Below, piece by piece: positions 45,222-52,747 of a stretch of DNA of 52,747 nucleotides (position 1 is the first letter of the stretch; every line of letters begins with the position of its first letter). The stretch spans positions 1 through 52,747 of the forward strand of contig CALWSR010000021.1 of assembly GCA_944384265.1 (NCBI GenBank), read 5' to 3'. Made by a program: the position numbers and the translations under genes. The notes under the pieces are model-generated. The model was not told the origin of the DNA. It saw only the letters and a list, made by a program, of their open reading frames with translations, and did no database searches. The stretch is from an uncultured Clostridia bacterium. GTDB taxonomy: Bacteria > Bacillota > Clostridia > Lachnospirales > Anaerotignaceae.

Positions 45222-45867
45222 TGGAAACGGGCTGCTGACAACAAGGAGGCGCTATGGCTCTGGAGAGGGTCATAGCACCTTGGGGTTTCCAAAGGGGCCT
45301 ACGCACACGACTTTCCGTGTCTTCTACTCTCTATCAGCGTTGCTGCAAAAATGAGATTGCTGCCGGGGAGGGCAAAGGCATTTGAATCGGCGAGAAAACA
45401 GAGCTGGGATTGTGTGGCGGAAGCCGCAAGCGCAGAACTGGTTTCACCAGCAAACAGAGTGTATATAAAAGCCATGTTCCTCGTCCCACATCGGACTATG
45501 GGGACAAAATGTCCCATACAGATAGCCACACTCACAAACAGGCAGACGGACTTCCTTCTCAAAACTGAAATGGGCGGGAAGCCATTTTAGGGCTTTCCTG
45601 CCTTGATCTCCTGTCAGCAAAGGCGGACAGGACTGTCAACGGCGGCGCATGAAATGCGCTGTTCATATTGTCGTTGACTGGCTCGGCTGACTTTGCTATC
45701 TTCCCGATAAATGGGAAACGGTACTTGTGTCTATAATCCAAATTTTCCCCCATCTTTAACCGATTCAATAACAGGTATCCAGCTATCGATTTCAAATTCT
45801 TCTTTTGTAGATGGTTTTGTATATCCATCTACTACAAGTGCTTCACTACATTTTATGTGAGTCTTTC
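45222..45867. other. GC-richer left half of the cassette, coding status unclear
   Basis: Composition is clearly richer in G+C than the neighbouring DNA. A 79-codon plus-strand frame (45351-45590, ending LLKTEMGGKPF) and two minus-strand frames (45299-45562, 45559-45828) overlap. None has a good ribosome-binding site and I cannot tell which, if any, is used. Hairpins are present, such as gtcaacg/cgttgac enclosing gcgca/tgcgc (about 45628-45680). It may be a non-coding RNA or a relic from another mobile element. Confidence 0.4.
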
Positions 45868-46662
45868 TCACCAGTTAATAGAATATTTCATGCTCCACAA
45901 AATTTCCTCCAAATCATCATCTGAAATGGAATATTGCTTCTGAATCGGTTTTAGCGCAGTTATTATTTTATCAAATTCTTCGTCATCATCTATTTTGTCC
46001 GATAATTCATCATAATTCTGTAACCCACATTCTTCTTTCAACACCCTAAGAACCTCTTTTTGAGAAGCCTTTCGCAGAGAATCACAATCCCTATCATGAA
46101 GTATCTCATCAAGATATGTAAGCAGATTCTCGGAAATGAACACCATGCACTGGTCTATTTCTTCCGGTGTTACCATCTCTTCGTCAAAATCAAACAATAC
46201 TTCGTGGTCAATCTGGTAAATTCCGCATTTCTCTTCTTCCGGCATTTTTTCCAGTCGAATACAACGGATAAAGTAGCCATCTTCATCCCATGTAAAAGGC
46301 AAATAGCCACATCTAACAAGGATAGGATTCCATGCATTTTTCACTCCTTGAAAATGTTTAGCTACAGAATTACGTCCTATGGGATCCTCAAAACAGTGAT
46401 GCGTAACGGTCAGAAATGCTTTCAAAGAAAGAGGCAGTTCAACTCCTATTTCTTTTTCCAATTTCTTGATTTCCCCATCCGAAATCATAGCCGGAACCAG
46501 CTTCCATTTCTTCCATTCATCATTAGGGTTCACATCATCGCTCCACATTTCTTTTTCATCTTCCTCAAGAGGAAGTATCACACGAATTTCGTCCTGTGAA
46601 AGCTTCAGATAATACTGCTCAAAAAAAGTTCTCATGTATTCCTGATACTCGGCATAGGTCAT
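45868..46662 (-). CDS. SUKH (SMI1/KNR4) family protein, likely orphan immunity gene
   Basis: A 264-residue acidic protein. The SUKH-type core is visible as GEIKKLEKEIGVELPLSLKAFL (about residues 62-83), then WNPILVRCGYLPFTWDEDGYFI and YQIDHEVLFDFDEEM. In the common SUKH model the E..LG..LP..Y..FL motif is the hallmark, and the domain serves as an immunity protein against polymorphic toxins (nucleases or deaminases). No toxin gene lies next to it, so it is an orphan, perhaps protecting against neighbours' toxins. The C-terminal ~90 residues are helical and acidic and are not part of the core. The start lacks an obvious AGGAGG (acggtgctgaa precedes the ATG). It is the only intact gene in the cassette. 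Confidence 0.8.
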   Translation of the reverse strand: MTYAEYQEYMRTFFEQYYLKLSQDEIRVILPLEEDEKEMWSDDVNPNDEWKKWKLVPAMISDGEIKKLEKEIGVELPLSLKAFLTVTHHCFEDPIGRNSVAKHFQGVKNAWNPILVRCGYLPFTWDEDGYFIRCIRLEKMPEEEKCGIYQIDHEVLFDFDEEMVTPEEIDQCMVFISENLLTYLDEILHDRDCDSLRKASQKEVLRVLKEECGLQNYDELSDKIDDDEEFDKIITALKPIQKQYSISDDDLEEILWSMKYSINW

Positions 46663-46985
46663 TTCAGCACCGTCCTTTTTATTCCAATTTGTCTGGTGAT
46701 TTGATTATAGCATGGCTCCCTATATTTGTCCACAGAAATACATATCCGTCTGGACAGTTAGGCCTTTTGAAAGCCTTGTATTTCAAAGGCATTTGGGCAT
46801 AGGACTGTGTGGAGTAATAGGAGGAACCGTCCATATGCGAAAATCCATTTCTAATTGTCCATAGCTGCTTTTATCAAGCCTTTATTGCTGAGATATAATT
46901 GGATCGACAGGCGAGAGCCTGTCAGACCATTACCTGTGTAGTCCCTTGTAAACTGTACTTTTGTATGTGATAAACTATTTGCCGT

Positions 46986-47056
46986 AAAGCATCGTCCTTT
47001 CTTCTGTAAAATATTTAGGCTTGAACACCCTTATTTTACAACAAGGACGATGCTTT
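46986..47056. promoter_or_regulatory. Leader stem of the relic B transposase
   Basis: aaagcatcgtcctt pairs with aaggacgatgcttt, enclosing tgtaaaata with tattttaca. This matches in position the RBS-hiding stem of the intact IS at 5251-5316, although the arms differ in sequence. The stem survives although the gene is dead. Confidence 0.65.
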
Positions 47057-47533
47057 TTGCTTAAGCTTTCATCTCACCCCCAGAGCGGGCGGTTGTGAAA
47101 GACTGCTTTGCAGTCTTTGTACTAAAGTAATAATAAAAACAGCCACTTTCAGTGGCTGTCTATGAACATCATAGATATGAAATTTTCAGTACAATAAACA
47201 AAGATAGCCTGCTATGCAGGCCGCTCATTTATGAGTGGTTTTGACTGCTTGTATATTTTCAATTTTTTTAGGCAAAGCCATATGATTTCTTATATACTTC
47301 TATGCCATTATCATATTTTACTGCCTTTATAAAAATCAGAAGGCTTTGCGGCGTTGATTTCCCAGCCCTCTACACTTCTCATTTGCAATCCAAAGCAAGG
47401 GCGTTTTTGTGTGCAATTCAGTGACATTGGCAGCACTTCCAATTTCTTTATGGCCTTTGTTTGAAAAAAAGCAGTGCCATATGATTGTTCTGTTTTGAAA
47501 ATACAATGCCATATGATTTTGCACCACATATCA
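47057..47533. other. Left-end hairpins of relic B and gap
   Basis: Four stem-loops follow one another: aaagactgc/gcagtcttt (about 47099), acagccact/agtggctgt (about 47139), gcctgc/gcaggc with a tat loop (47207-47221) and ccgctcat/atgagtgg (47221-47238). The third matches the intact IS left-end hairpin in its ctat loop. A short motif gccatatgatt occurs three times between 47276 and 47520. I see no convincing gene. Confidence 0.5.
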
Positions 47534-47770
47534 TTACAGCACAAAATCCACTCCCATCATAATGGCCACATCCATTACCTCTGTAACAAGGGCATAGGTT
47601 TCCTCATCTGTTTTGAGCCTTTCCATGGTTTCCTCATCCCCTTCAAAGCTGCACAGAAATTGGTCTTCACTGTCATAAAAATCTGCCCTCCATTCATCTG
47701 TTCTATTTTTATATTTTCTTAAATGATACCAAATTTCATTGATACCGCTTACTACATATTTATCCATCAT
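47534..47770 (-). CDS. Conserved-looking small acidic protein
   Basis: A 78-residue protein beginning MMDKYVVSGINEIWYHLRKY, acidic, with no membrane segment. The ATG follows aaaaggaggaaggcat, a good site, and it lies 14 bp after asnS, so it is probably the last gene of that unit. No family recognised. Composition and start signal argue for a real gene. Confidence 0.65.
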   Translation of the reverse strand: MMDKYVVSGINEIWYHLRKYKNRTDEWRADFYDSEDQFLCSFEGDEETMERLKTDEETYALVTEVMDVAIMMGVDFVL

Positions 47771-47784
47771 ATGCCTTCCTCCTT

Positions 47785-49191
47785 TTAATATTCTGCACTA
47801 TGCACTGTTCTGGGATAAGGTATCACATCTCTGATGTTGGTCATGCCTGTCAGATACATCACTGCTCTTTCAAAGCCCAGTCCAAAGCCTGCATGGCGTG
47901 CGCTGCCATATTTTCTTAAATTCATATACCACCAATAGTCCTCTTGATTCATGGAAAGTGCTTCCATTCTGCTTTGGAGTTTCTCCAGGCGTTCCTCTCT
48001 TTGGCTGCCTCCTATAAGCTCTCCAATGCCCGGCACAAGCAAATCCATAGCAGCCACTGTTTTGCCGTCTTCATTTGCCCGCATATAAAATGCTTTGATA
48101 TCCTTGGGATAGTCTGTCACAAACACGGGCTTTTGAAATACCTTTTCAGTCAGATATCTCTCATGCTCTGTTTGCAAATCCATTCCCCATTGAACAGGAT
48201 ATACAAAATTTTCATTTGCTTTTTCCAGCAATGAAATGGCTTCTGTATAAGTAATTTTTCCAAAATCGGAGCAAAGCACATTTTCCAATCTTTGCAAAAG
48301 CCCCTTGTCTATCCTCTGCTGAAAAAATGCCATTTCCTCCGGTGCTTTTTCCTGCACAAATGAAATAATATATTTGAGCATTTCTTCTGCCACAGCCATA
48401 TTGTCATGCAAATCTGCAAATGCCATTTCCGGCTCCACCATCCAAAACTCTGCCGCATGGCGGGCTGTATTGGAATTTTCCGCACGAAATGTAGGCCCAA
48501 ATGTATAAATATTTTTAAACGCCATGGCAAATGTTTCTCCGGAAAGCTGCCCACTTACTGTCAAATTGGTTTGCTTGCCAAAAAAATCCTTTGAAAAATC
48601 CGCACTTTTTCCATCCTTTGTCAAGGGCATATTTTTCAAATCCTTTAAAGGCATTGTAGTCACAGAAAACATTTCCCCTGCCCCTTCACAGTCACTTCCT
48701 GTGATGATAGGTGTATGGACATATACAAATCCCTTTTGCTGAAAAAATGTGTGTATTCCATAGGCAAGTATGCTTCTGACACGAAAAACGGCAGAAAATG
48801 TATTTGTTCTGGGACGTAAATAAGCAATTTGTCTTAAAAATTCAAAGGAATGCCTTTTTTTCTGCAAGGGATAGGAGCTGTCGCAGCTCCCCTCCACAAA
48901 AACCTCCTTTGCCTTCAGTTCAAAGGGCTGTTTTGCATCAGGCGTCAGCTCCAATATACCTTTTACAATCACAGCAGTGCCTACATTTAATTTTACAGCA
49001 GAGGCAAAATCTGCTGTATGTCCTGCCTCCAGCACCACCTGTATGTTTTTAAAAAAAGAGCCGTCGTTTAATTCTAAAAATCCAAATGTCTTGGAGCTTC
49101 TTGCTGTGCGTACCCAGCCGACTATTTTGATTTCTTTTTCTGCATATTTTGTTTGATTTTGATAGATATCTCTTACTTCTACAAAAGCCAT
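47785..49191 (-). CDS. asnS: Asparaginyl-tRNA synthetase
   Basis: A 468-residue class IIb synthetase: an OB-fold anticodon-binding domain (about 1-110, with [20 protein letters not shown]) and a catalytic domain. Motif 2 is [20 protein letters not shown] and motif 3 is [15 protein letters not shown] followed by [13 protein letters not shown]. The AsnRS reading is favoured over AspRS by the length and by motif 3 ending in PYPR. No T-box leader is seen; the gene follows msrAB with a 19-bp gap, so it is probably expressed with it. The first ATG abuts the ribosome-binding site (ggagaggg), so I use the ATG two codons later. Confidence 0.93.
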   Translation of the reverse strand: MAFVEVRDIYQNQTKYAEKEIKIVGWVRTARSSKTFGFLELNDGSFFKNIQVVLEAGHTADFASAVKLNVGTAVIVKGILELTPDAKQPFELKAKEVFVEGSCDSSYPLQKKRHSFEFLRQIAYLRPRTNTFSAVFRVRSILAYGIHTFFQQKGFVYVHTPIITGSDCEGAGEMFSVTTMPLKDLKNMPLTKDGKSADFSKDFFGKQTNLTVSGQLSGETFAMAFKNIYTFGPTFRAENSNTARHAAEFWMVEPEMAFADLHDNMAVAEEMLKYIISFVQEKAPEEMAFFQQRIDKGLLQRLENVLCSDFGKITYTEAISLLEKANENFVYPVQWGMDLQTEHERYLTEKVFQKPVFVTDYPKDIKAFYMRANEDGKTVAAMDLLVPGIGELIGGSQREERLEKLQSRMEALSMNQEDYWWYMNLRKYGSARHAGFGLGFERAVMYLTGMTNIRDVIPYPRTVHSAEY

Positions 49192-49210
49192 TTTCATCCC
49201 TCTCCTTTTT

Positions 49211-50170
49211 TCACAAAAATTTTAAAAATGCTCCATAGCCCTCTTTTTCCATATCCTCCTTTGGTATAAAGCGAAGGGCGGCACTGTTGATGCAATAGCG
49301 CAGCCCTCCCCTTTGTGGAGGCCCGTCTGTAAAAACATGGCCCAAATGGGCATTGCCGCATCTGCTTCTCACCTCTGTTCGTATCATACCAAAGCTTAAA
49401 TCATCATATTCCTGTATGGTGTTGGGGTCCATGGGCTTTGTGAAGCTGGGCCAGCCACAGCCTGATTGGTATTTGTCCGCAGATGAAAAAAGAGGCTCCC
49501 CTGTGGTAACATCCACATAAATCCCCTCCGCCTTTGTATTCCAATAGGCATTTTGAAAAGGAGGCTCTGTGGCATTTTGCTGTGTTACAGCAAATGCTAA
49601 AGGGCTTAATTGCTTTTCCAATGTTTTTTTGTCCGGCTTTTGATATTTTGTTTCATCCACAACACGGCTTTTTTTCTTTGCAATTTTTTCAAAATCAATG
49701 TGGCAATAGCCTTGGGGATGCTTCACCAAATAATCTTGATGATATGCCTCTGCTGCACAAAAATGCTCCAGAGGCAAATTTTCTGTCACAACAGGCTTTT
49801 CATACTGCTTTTGCAGCTGATTGAGAGAAGCAGCAATGACCTCCTTTTGTTTTTCTTCCAAATAATAAACGCCCGTTCGATATTGTATGCCCATGTCCAT
49901 ACCCTGCCTGTAAAGACTGGTGGGGTCTATGGTTTCATAAAATTCCTCCAAAAGCTGTGAAAGTGGAATCACATCACTGTCAAACACCACCTCCACTGCC
50001 TCTGCATGACCACTGCCATGGCAAACAGCTTCATAGCTTGTGTTGGGGCCATCACCATTTACATAGCCTACTGTGGTTTCCAATACCCCCTCTAAAGACT
50101 GCAAATATTTTTGGGTTCCCCAAAAACAGCCTCCTGCCAAATAAATTTTTTCCTTTTTCAAATCTATCAC
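49211..50170 (-). CDS. msrAB: MsrA-MsrB methionine sulfoxide reductase fusion
   Basis: A 319-residue two-domain repair enzyme. MsrA (about residues 1-165) has the catalytic GGCFWG and EYHQDYL-type region ([13 protein letters not shown]). MsrB (about 190-310) has SGCGWPSF, the [11 protein letters not shown] segment and the catalytic Cys in [11 protein letters not shown]. The CxxC zinc pairs of classic MsrB are absent. It reduces both S and R diastereomers of methionine sulfoxide. I place the start at GTG 50170, overlapping the stop of the nitrilase gene by 4 bp; a TTG at 50161 is an alternative. A longer frame into the nitrilase gene is not used. Confidence 0.93.
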   Translation of the reverse strand: MIDLKKEKIYLAGGCFWGTQKYLQSLEGVLETTVGYVNGDGPNTSYEAVCHGSGHAEAVEVVFDSDVIPLSQLLEEFYETIDPTSLYRQGMDMGIQYRTGVYYLEEKQKEVIAASLNQLQKQYEKPVVTENLPLEHFCAAEAYHQDYLVKHPQGYCHIDFEKIAKKKSRVVDETKYQKPDKKTLEKQLSPLAFAVTQQNATEPPFQNAYWNTKAEGIYVDVTTGEPLFSSADKYQSGCGWPSFTKPMDPNTIQEYDDLSFGMIRTEVRSRCGNAHLGHVFTDGPPQRGGLRYCINSAALRFIPKEDMEKEGYGAFLKFL

Positions 50171-50991
50171 ATCCCTTTTTTCTCCAATGTATAAATATCT
50201 GTTCTCCTGTGGGCCAACAGTGGCAATTCCTGTCGTACTTGTTTTATTTTTTCCAAATCTATGTGACAAAATGCAATGCCTTCTTTTTCTTCCAGCCGTA
50301 TCAGCACATCTCCCCAGGGTGAAACTGCCATGGAATTTCCATAGGAAACATAGCCGCCCTTTTCCTCTCTTGCCGGCGCCACGCCCACTGTAAACACCTG
50401 ATTATCCAATGCCCTGGTACGAAACAGTATTTCCCAGTGTGCCGGCCCTGTTGTCATGTTAAATGCCCCAGGCACAACAATCATATCTGCTCCCTCCAGT
50501 GCCATACAGCGGGATAACTCAGGAAAACGAATGTCATAGCAAATACAAACACCTATTTTGCAGTATTCTGTATCAAATACTGTGATTTCATTGCCTGCTG
50601 TCAATGTATCAGATTCTTTAAAGCATTGCCCGCCTTGCACTGCTATGTCAAAAAGATGGATTTTTCTGTGCTTTGCAATCTGTCTGCCCTCTCTGTCAAA
50701 TACATAAGAGGTGTTGTAAATGGCTCCCTTTTCCCCTCTTTCCGGCATAGACCCGCCTATCACATATAAGCTGCACTCTTTGGCCTCACGGGAAAGTGCC
50801 TGCCAAGCCATGCCCCCTTCTTCCTCTGCATAAATAGGAAAATTTTTTGCAGCATAGGGGCAGCAAAACATTTCCGGCAATATGGCAATGTCTGCACATT
50901 GTTTTTTTGCTTCCTTTAAAAAACCAGCTGCTTTTTTGATGTTTTCTTCTTTTTCTGTTTGTACAGCCATTTGTATCAATGCTATTTTCAT
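50167..50991 (-). CDS. Carbon-nitrogen hydrolase (nitrilase superfamily)
   Basis: A 274-residue amidase. The catalytic triad is visible: Glu in [12 protein letters not shown], Lys in [10 protein letters not shown] and Cys in [13 protein letters not shown]. It resembles the NIT2/omega-amidase-like branch that hydrolyses alpha-ketoglutaramate and similar amides. The start follows aaaggcggtgatttt. It overlaps msrAB, and asnS follows, so a three- or four-gene unit is likely. The substrate remains inferred. Confidence 0.88.
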   Translation of the reverse strand: MKIALIQMAVQTEKEENIKKAAGFLKEAKKQCADIAILPEMFCCPYAAKNFPIYAEEEGGMAWQALSREAKECSLYVIGGSMPERGEKGAIYNTSYVFDREGRQIAKHRKIHLFDIAVQGGQCFKESDTLTAGNEITVFDTEYCKIGVCICYDIRFPELSRCMALEGADMIVVPGAFNMTTGPAHWEILFRTRALDNQVFTVGVAPAREEKGGYVSYGNSMAVSPWGDVLIRLEEKEGIAFCHIDLEKIKQVRQELPLLAHRRTDIYTLEKKGM

Positions 50992-51114
50992 AAAATCACC
51001 GCCTTTTATACCATATTATTATAGCATATGGCATACCAAAAAAAATACCCCATTGTGTTTTTATGAAAATCATGATACACTTCAAAATCATATCATAATA
51101 AGGAGGATTTTTTC

Positions 51115-51621
51115 ATGCTTCATCTGCAAGGCAGTATCTGCCATGTCCAATATAAACCATTTTTAGACTTTTTACTGCAAAGGCTTACACCTTCTGCCCC
51201 TGCTTTGTTAAAGCCCTTTTTAGAAAGCATTCAGTGCTGTACAGAGGAAATGACACAGGCCATTACTGCAGCCGTGCCGGAAAAAGACATTCAAAATATG
51301 ATTGTGTATTTTGCCAATCAATACCATATAAAATTAAGCAAAGCCATAGAAAAAGCATTCCAAAAAAAGGGGTTTGCAATAGAGGTTTCTTGTTTAAATA
51401 TCACATTAGATGAGGAAAATGCCCTTTTTTTGGTAGAAATGGATTTTTCCATTCTTTCCGGCCCCAAAAAAATATGGATGCCCTTTTTATCTGACAAACT
51501 CTTTTCTCGTTTTTTAAACATCAAGCCTTTGACAGAAGCCATCACACTGCTGATACAGTCTGCTTTTCAGTCCCAGTGTGATTTTGCCCAAATCAAACAA
51601 ATTTATATTGGTGTAAAATAG
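51115..51621 (+). CDS. Hypothetical protein, 168 residues
   Basis: A protein starting MLHLQGSICHVQYKPFLDFL, predominantly helical with an amphipathic pattern, then a beta-hairpin region (EVSCLNITLDEENALFLVEM). No signal peptide and no family I recognise; a lipid-binding-like fold is conceivable. The start follows aataaggaggatttttt, a strong site, 124 bp divergent from the nitrilase gene. Confidence 0.7.
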   Translation: MLHLQGSICHVQYKPFLDFLLQRLTPSAPALLKPFLESIQCCTEEMTQAITAAVPEKDIQNMIVYFANQYHIKLSKAIEKAFQKKGFAIEVSCLNITLDEENALFLVEMDFSILSGPKKIWMPFLSDKLFSRFLNIKPLTEAITLLIQSAFQSQCDFAQIKQIYIGVK

Positions 51622-51730
51622 ATTCTAGGCTGCCAAATATACCATATCATTATACTTTACAACTATAAAAAACTATTTTAAATCTAAAACCGGCTTTCCT
51701 TTTGGAAATAACCGGCATTATTTTTCAAAA

Positions 51731-51767
51731 AAAACACCACTGACAGAAGCCAGTGGTGTTTTTTTGA
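51731..51767 (+). terminator. Terminator downstream of the 168-residue gene
   Basis: aacaccactg pairs with cagtggtgtt around acagaagc, followed by TTTTT. A second, weaker palindrome with ccgg arms lies at about 51690-51715. Confidence 0.85.
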
Positions 51768-51875
51768 AAAAATTGTAGGGTTTTGTGTTGGGTAAATATC
51801 TTATCACTAAGATTTTCGACACATTCATTTTGCCATAAAAAACCATAAAAAGCAATTAACAAACCGTTAAGAACA

Positions 51876-51904
51876 TTGACAAATAAAAAATATTGTGATA
51901 AAAT
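51876..51904 (+). promoter_or_regulatory. Promoter of the DUF6530 gene
   Basis: A perfect TTGACA (51876-51881), a 17-bp spacer and TAAAAT (51899-51904). Confidence 0.75.
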
Positions 51905-51909
51905 TTACT

Positions 51910-51930
51910 AAATTACTTATTAAGTAATTT
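51910..51930. promoter_or_regulatory. Perfect palindrome next to the -10 box
   Basis: AAATTACTTA, one T, TAAGTAATTT: 10-bp arms without mismatch, six bases after the -10 box. It is followed by a further partial half-site, acttaataa. The position suits a repressor operator. Confidence 0.5.
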
Positions 51931-52111
51931 ACTTAATAACTATTATAACTAAATAAAATAGGGTATGGCAGCTGTGAAATATATGGTTGTAATCATTTGT
52001 ATCAGCATTGCCTTTTTTTAAAAGAAGCTGCAAGGTATTGTTTTTTAGCTGAAAAATGAATATTTCATGACTTTTCATACCATATCAAAACAACAAAAAG
52101 GAGCGCATTTT

Positions 52112-52591
52112 ATGAAAATACCTGCAACATTAAAACACAAGCCTGTTATTGTATCGGAAAACTATGAAAATATTGACGGCAGATATGCCTATGATTCTGA
52201 TGCCAAAGGCCTGTCACTGGGCCTTGCCCAATGGAATGACAGAGGAAATGTGGATATTTCAGCAAAGGTTTGGCGTCATACAGGAGAAAAATGGTCCAGA
52301 CAATCAGAAGAGCTGCCAATACACAGAGTATTGGACTTAGCCATATTAATTTGCCGCAGCAAGCAATATTTTAGAGAAGCCTATCGCTATGAAAATTTTT
52401 ATGACAAAGAAAATACTCTCATTGACAGAGTGGGATTGCAGGGAGATGCTATGACAGTAGCATTTTGTACGGATAATGCCATGCTTGACCAAGATATTCG
52501 GCTTTTTTTAGAGGCACTCAGCAAAGATGATGAACTCATTGGCGAAAGACTGCGTGTGCTTTGTTCCATATTAAAAGAAATGGGCTATTAA
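52112..52591 (+). CDS. DUF6530-like conserved hypothetical protein
   Basis: A 159-residue soluble protein with highly conserved-looking blocks: KHKPVIVSENYENIDGRYAY, SAKVWRHTGEKWSRQSEELP and DRVGLQGDAMTVA. I recognise these as the DUF6530 family common in Lachnospiraceae; the function is unknown. The start at MKIPATL follows aaaaggagcgcatttt. The preceding 200-bp leader carries a strong promoter and a perfect palindrome, so expression may be regulated. Confidence 0.75.
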   Translation: MKIPATLKHKPVIVSENYENIDGRYAYDSDAKGLSLGLAQWNDRGNVDISAKVWRHTGEKWSRQSEELPIHRVLDLAILICRSKQYFREAYRYENFYDKENTLIDRVGLQGDAMTVAFCTDNAMLDQDIRLFLEALSKDDELIGERLRVLCSILKEMGY

Positions 52592-52633
52592 AAAACTTTT
52601 TATAAAGCCAGCAAATGCCTAAGAGATGCCGTT

Positions 52634-52747
52634 CCAGTGCCTAAATGACACTGGCTTTTAGTGGTGAATACAATCAAAACCACGCCTAAAAGACGTGGTT
52701 TGCACTAGCCCTATAAGGGCATATCAATTAGCCAGCGCCTAAATGAC
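52634..52747. repeat. IS200-like end hairpin array, copy 2 (runs off the window)
   Basis: CCAGTG/CACTGG with loop cctaaatga (52634-52654), AAACCACG/CGTGGTTT with loop cctaaaaga (52677-52701), agccct/agggc- (52707-) and AGCCAGCG with the start of loop cctaaatga at the edge. It aligns with 44667-44743 in the same orientation, so a related IS or relic with tnpA on the minus strand continues beyond 52747. Confidence 0.7.

Larger units (their letters stand above)
45192..46958. mobile_element. Transposase-less cassette with SUKH gene and 5-bp target duplication
   Basis: Terminal inverted repeats: left gtcagtttacaaggaacta (from 45192) and, reversed, right gtacagtttacaagggacta (to 46958). They share about 20 bp with one substitution and one inserted base. 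TTTTG flanks both ends (45187-45191 and 46959-46963). Removing the segment gives cccattttgtatgtgataaa, which matches the uninterrupted relic A (cccattttgtatgg...gtgataaa) near 16580. So this is an insertion with a 5-bp duplication. Inside: a GC-richer left half without a convincing gene, then a SUKH-type gene. I see no transposase or integrase, so mobility must be supplied in trans. Confidence 0.75.
44754..46985 (-). pseudogene. Decayed IS200-type tnpA, relic B, split by a cassette
   Basis: Minus strand. The start region survives as NSLSHTK (about 46959-46985, cf. NRLSHTS of the intact copy). The body resumes at 45191 as KWVCKYPIIFTAKYK (cf. WECKYHIVFAPKYR) and runs through YKFGNRNFWETECYVST to the C-terminal YEDPFKDSDNHTTKA and a TGA at 44754. 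Several stops and frameshifts are present and HUH survives only as LPNHVHLLV. Between the two parts lies a 1,767-bp insertion (45192-46958). The leader stem of the IS is preserved at 46986-47056, aaagcatcgtcctt with aaggacgatgcttt. Confidence 0.8.

Noticed and set aside
45351..45828. Overlapping small frames in the cassette's left half as genes
   Set aside because: Frames are open on both strands without start sites; reported as unclear instead of as coding.
49191..51000. T-box leader for asnS
   Set aside because: The gene follows msrAB by 19 bp and no specifier or antiterminator pattern is visible upstream of the nitrilase gene.
51965..52021. An 18-residue hydrophobic leader peptide before the DUF6530 gene
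   Set aside because: A poor binding site and very short length; could be chance in AT-rich DNA.
1..52747. CRISPR array, tRNA or rRNA genes
   Set aside because: No regularly spaced repeats, no T-loop or anticodon-arm patterns and no rRNA-like blocks were seen on reading both strands.

Overview
This window is a low-GC, poly(A/T)-rich chromosomal segment of an anaerobic, endospore-forming member of the Clostridia, most like the Lachnospirales (Anaerotignum-type genomes are a reasonable guess). The evidence is the SpoIID, SpoIIQ and SpoIIP engulfment proteins, a YhcN-type spore lipoprotein, an SLH-domain surface protein, the efp/CD1247-type gene pair, a two-gene SUF-like iron-sulfur system and a bacteriohemerythrin. 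No rRNA, tRNA, CRISPR array or replication origin was seen.

Layout. 1-2220: AT-rich decayed DNA, then a stranded three-gene phage-tail stub (minus strand). 2366-4150: SUF-like ATPase and scaffold pair with a clear promoter and terminator. 4220-5190: a secreted protein plus a 56-residue membrane protein. 5200-5900: an apparently intact IS200-type insertion sequence. 6007-8626: YihY-type membrane protein and ABC exporter. 8785-11707: SDR oxidoreductase and topoisomerase III. 12698-14673: NifX-like, YqeG, EF-P and CD1247-like genes. 14906-16021: M29 aminopeptidase. 16030-16896: a decayed IS200 transposase bracketed by two copies of a palindromic repeat. 16900-20250: SLH protein, spore lipoprotein, small proteins and an unexplained structured RNA-like segment. 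20685-22448: spoIID-spoIIQ. 22617-24905: aconitase-family hydratase. 24906-27075: mostly decayed DNA with a relic of an aminoglycoside acetyltransferase and one small Cys-rich membrane protein. 27076-28965: ftsH. 29342-31606: CmpB-like membrane protein, then a PadR regulator overlapping a SEDS-type protein. 32361-33443: spoIIP. 33634-38569: unknown membrane protein, PEGA protein and phosphoglucomutase. 39180-39599: bacteriohemerythrin. 40284-44605: ispE, GntR regulator, LysM/G5 protein and pgi. 44620-47240: IS200 relic carrying a nested mobile cassette. 47534-50991: nitrilase, msrAB, asnS and a small protein. 51115-52591: two conserved hypotheticals. The window ends inside another copy of the IS200-like end sequence.

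How the genes fit together. SpoIID, SpoIIP and SpoIIQ, all three parts of the septal peptidoglycan remodelling and forespore-tethering machinery, lie within 13 kb but in two separate loci. Cell-envelope genes (SLH protein, SEDS-like protein, PEGA and G5 proteins) recur through the window. Housekeeping genes (efp, ispE, pgi, asnS, ftsH, pgcA, topB) indicate a vertically inherited backbone, and the intergenic regions carry repeat families and transposon relics.

The most notable find is a 1,767-bp cassette (45192-46958). It has imperfect terminal inverted repeats and a 5-bp target duplication (TTTTG), shows no recognisable transposase, and carries a SUKH-type (SMI1/KNR4) immunity gene. It is nested inside a decayed IS200 tnpA, so the empty site can be reconstructed from the second relic at 16.6 kb. 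Two further families of structured repeats show compensatory stem changes: a ~150-bp palindromic element with three copies, and hairpins that keep a fixed loop while their stems change. A PadR-controlled HAAS-SEDS fusion has Glu where the polymerase Asp is expected.
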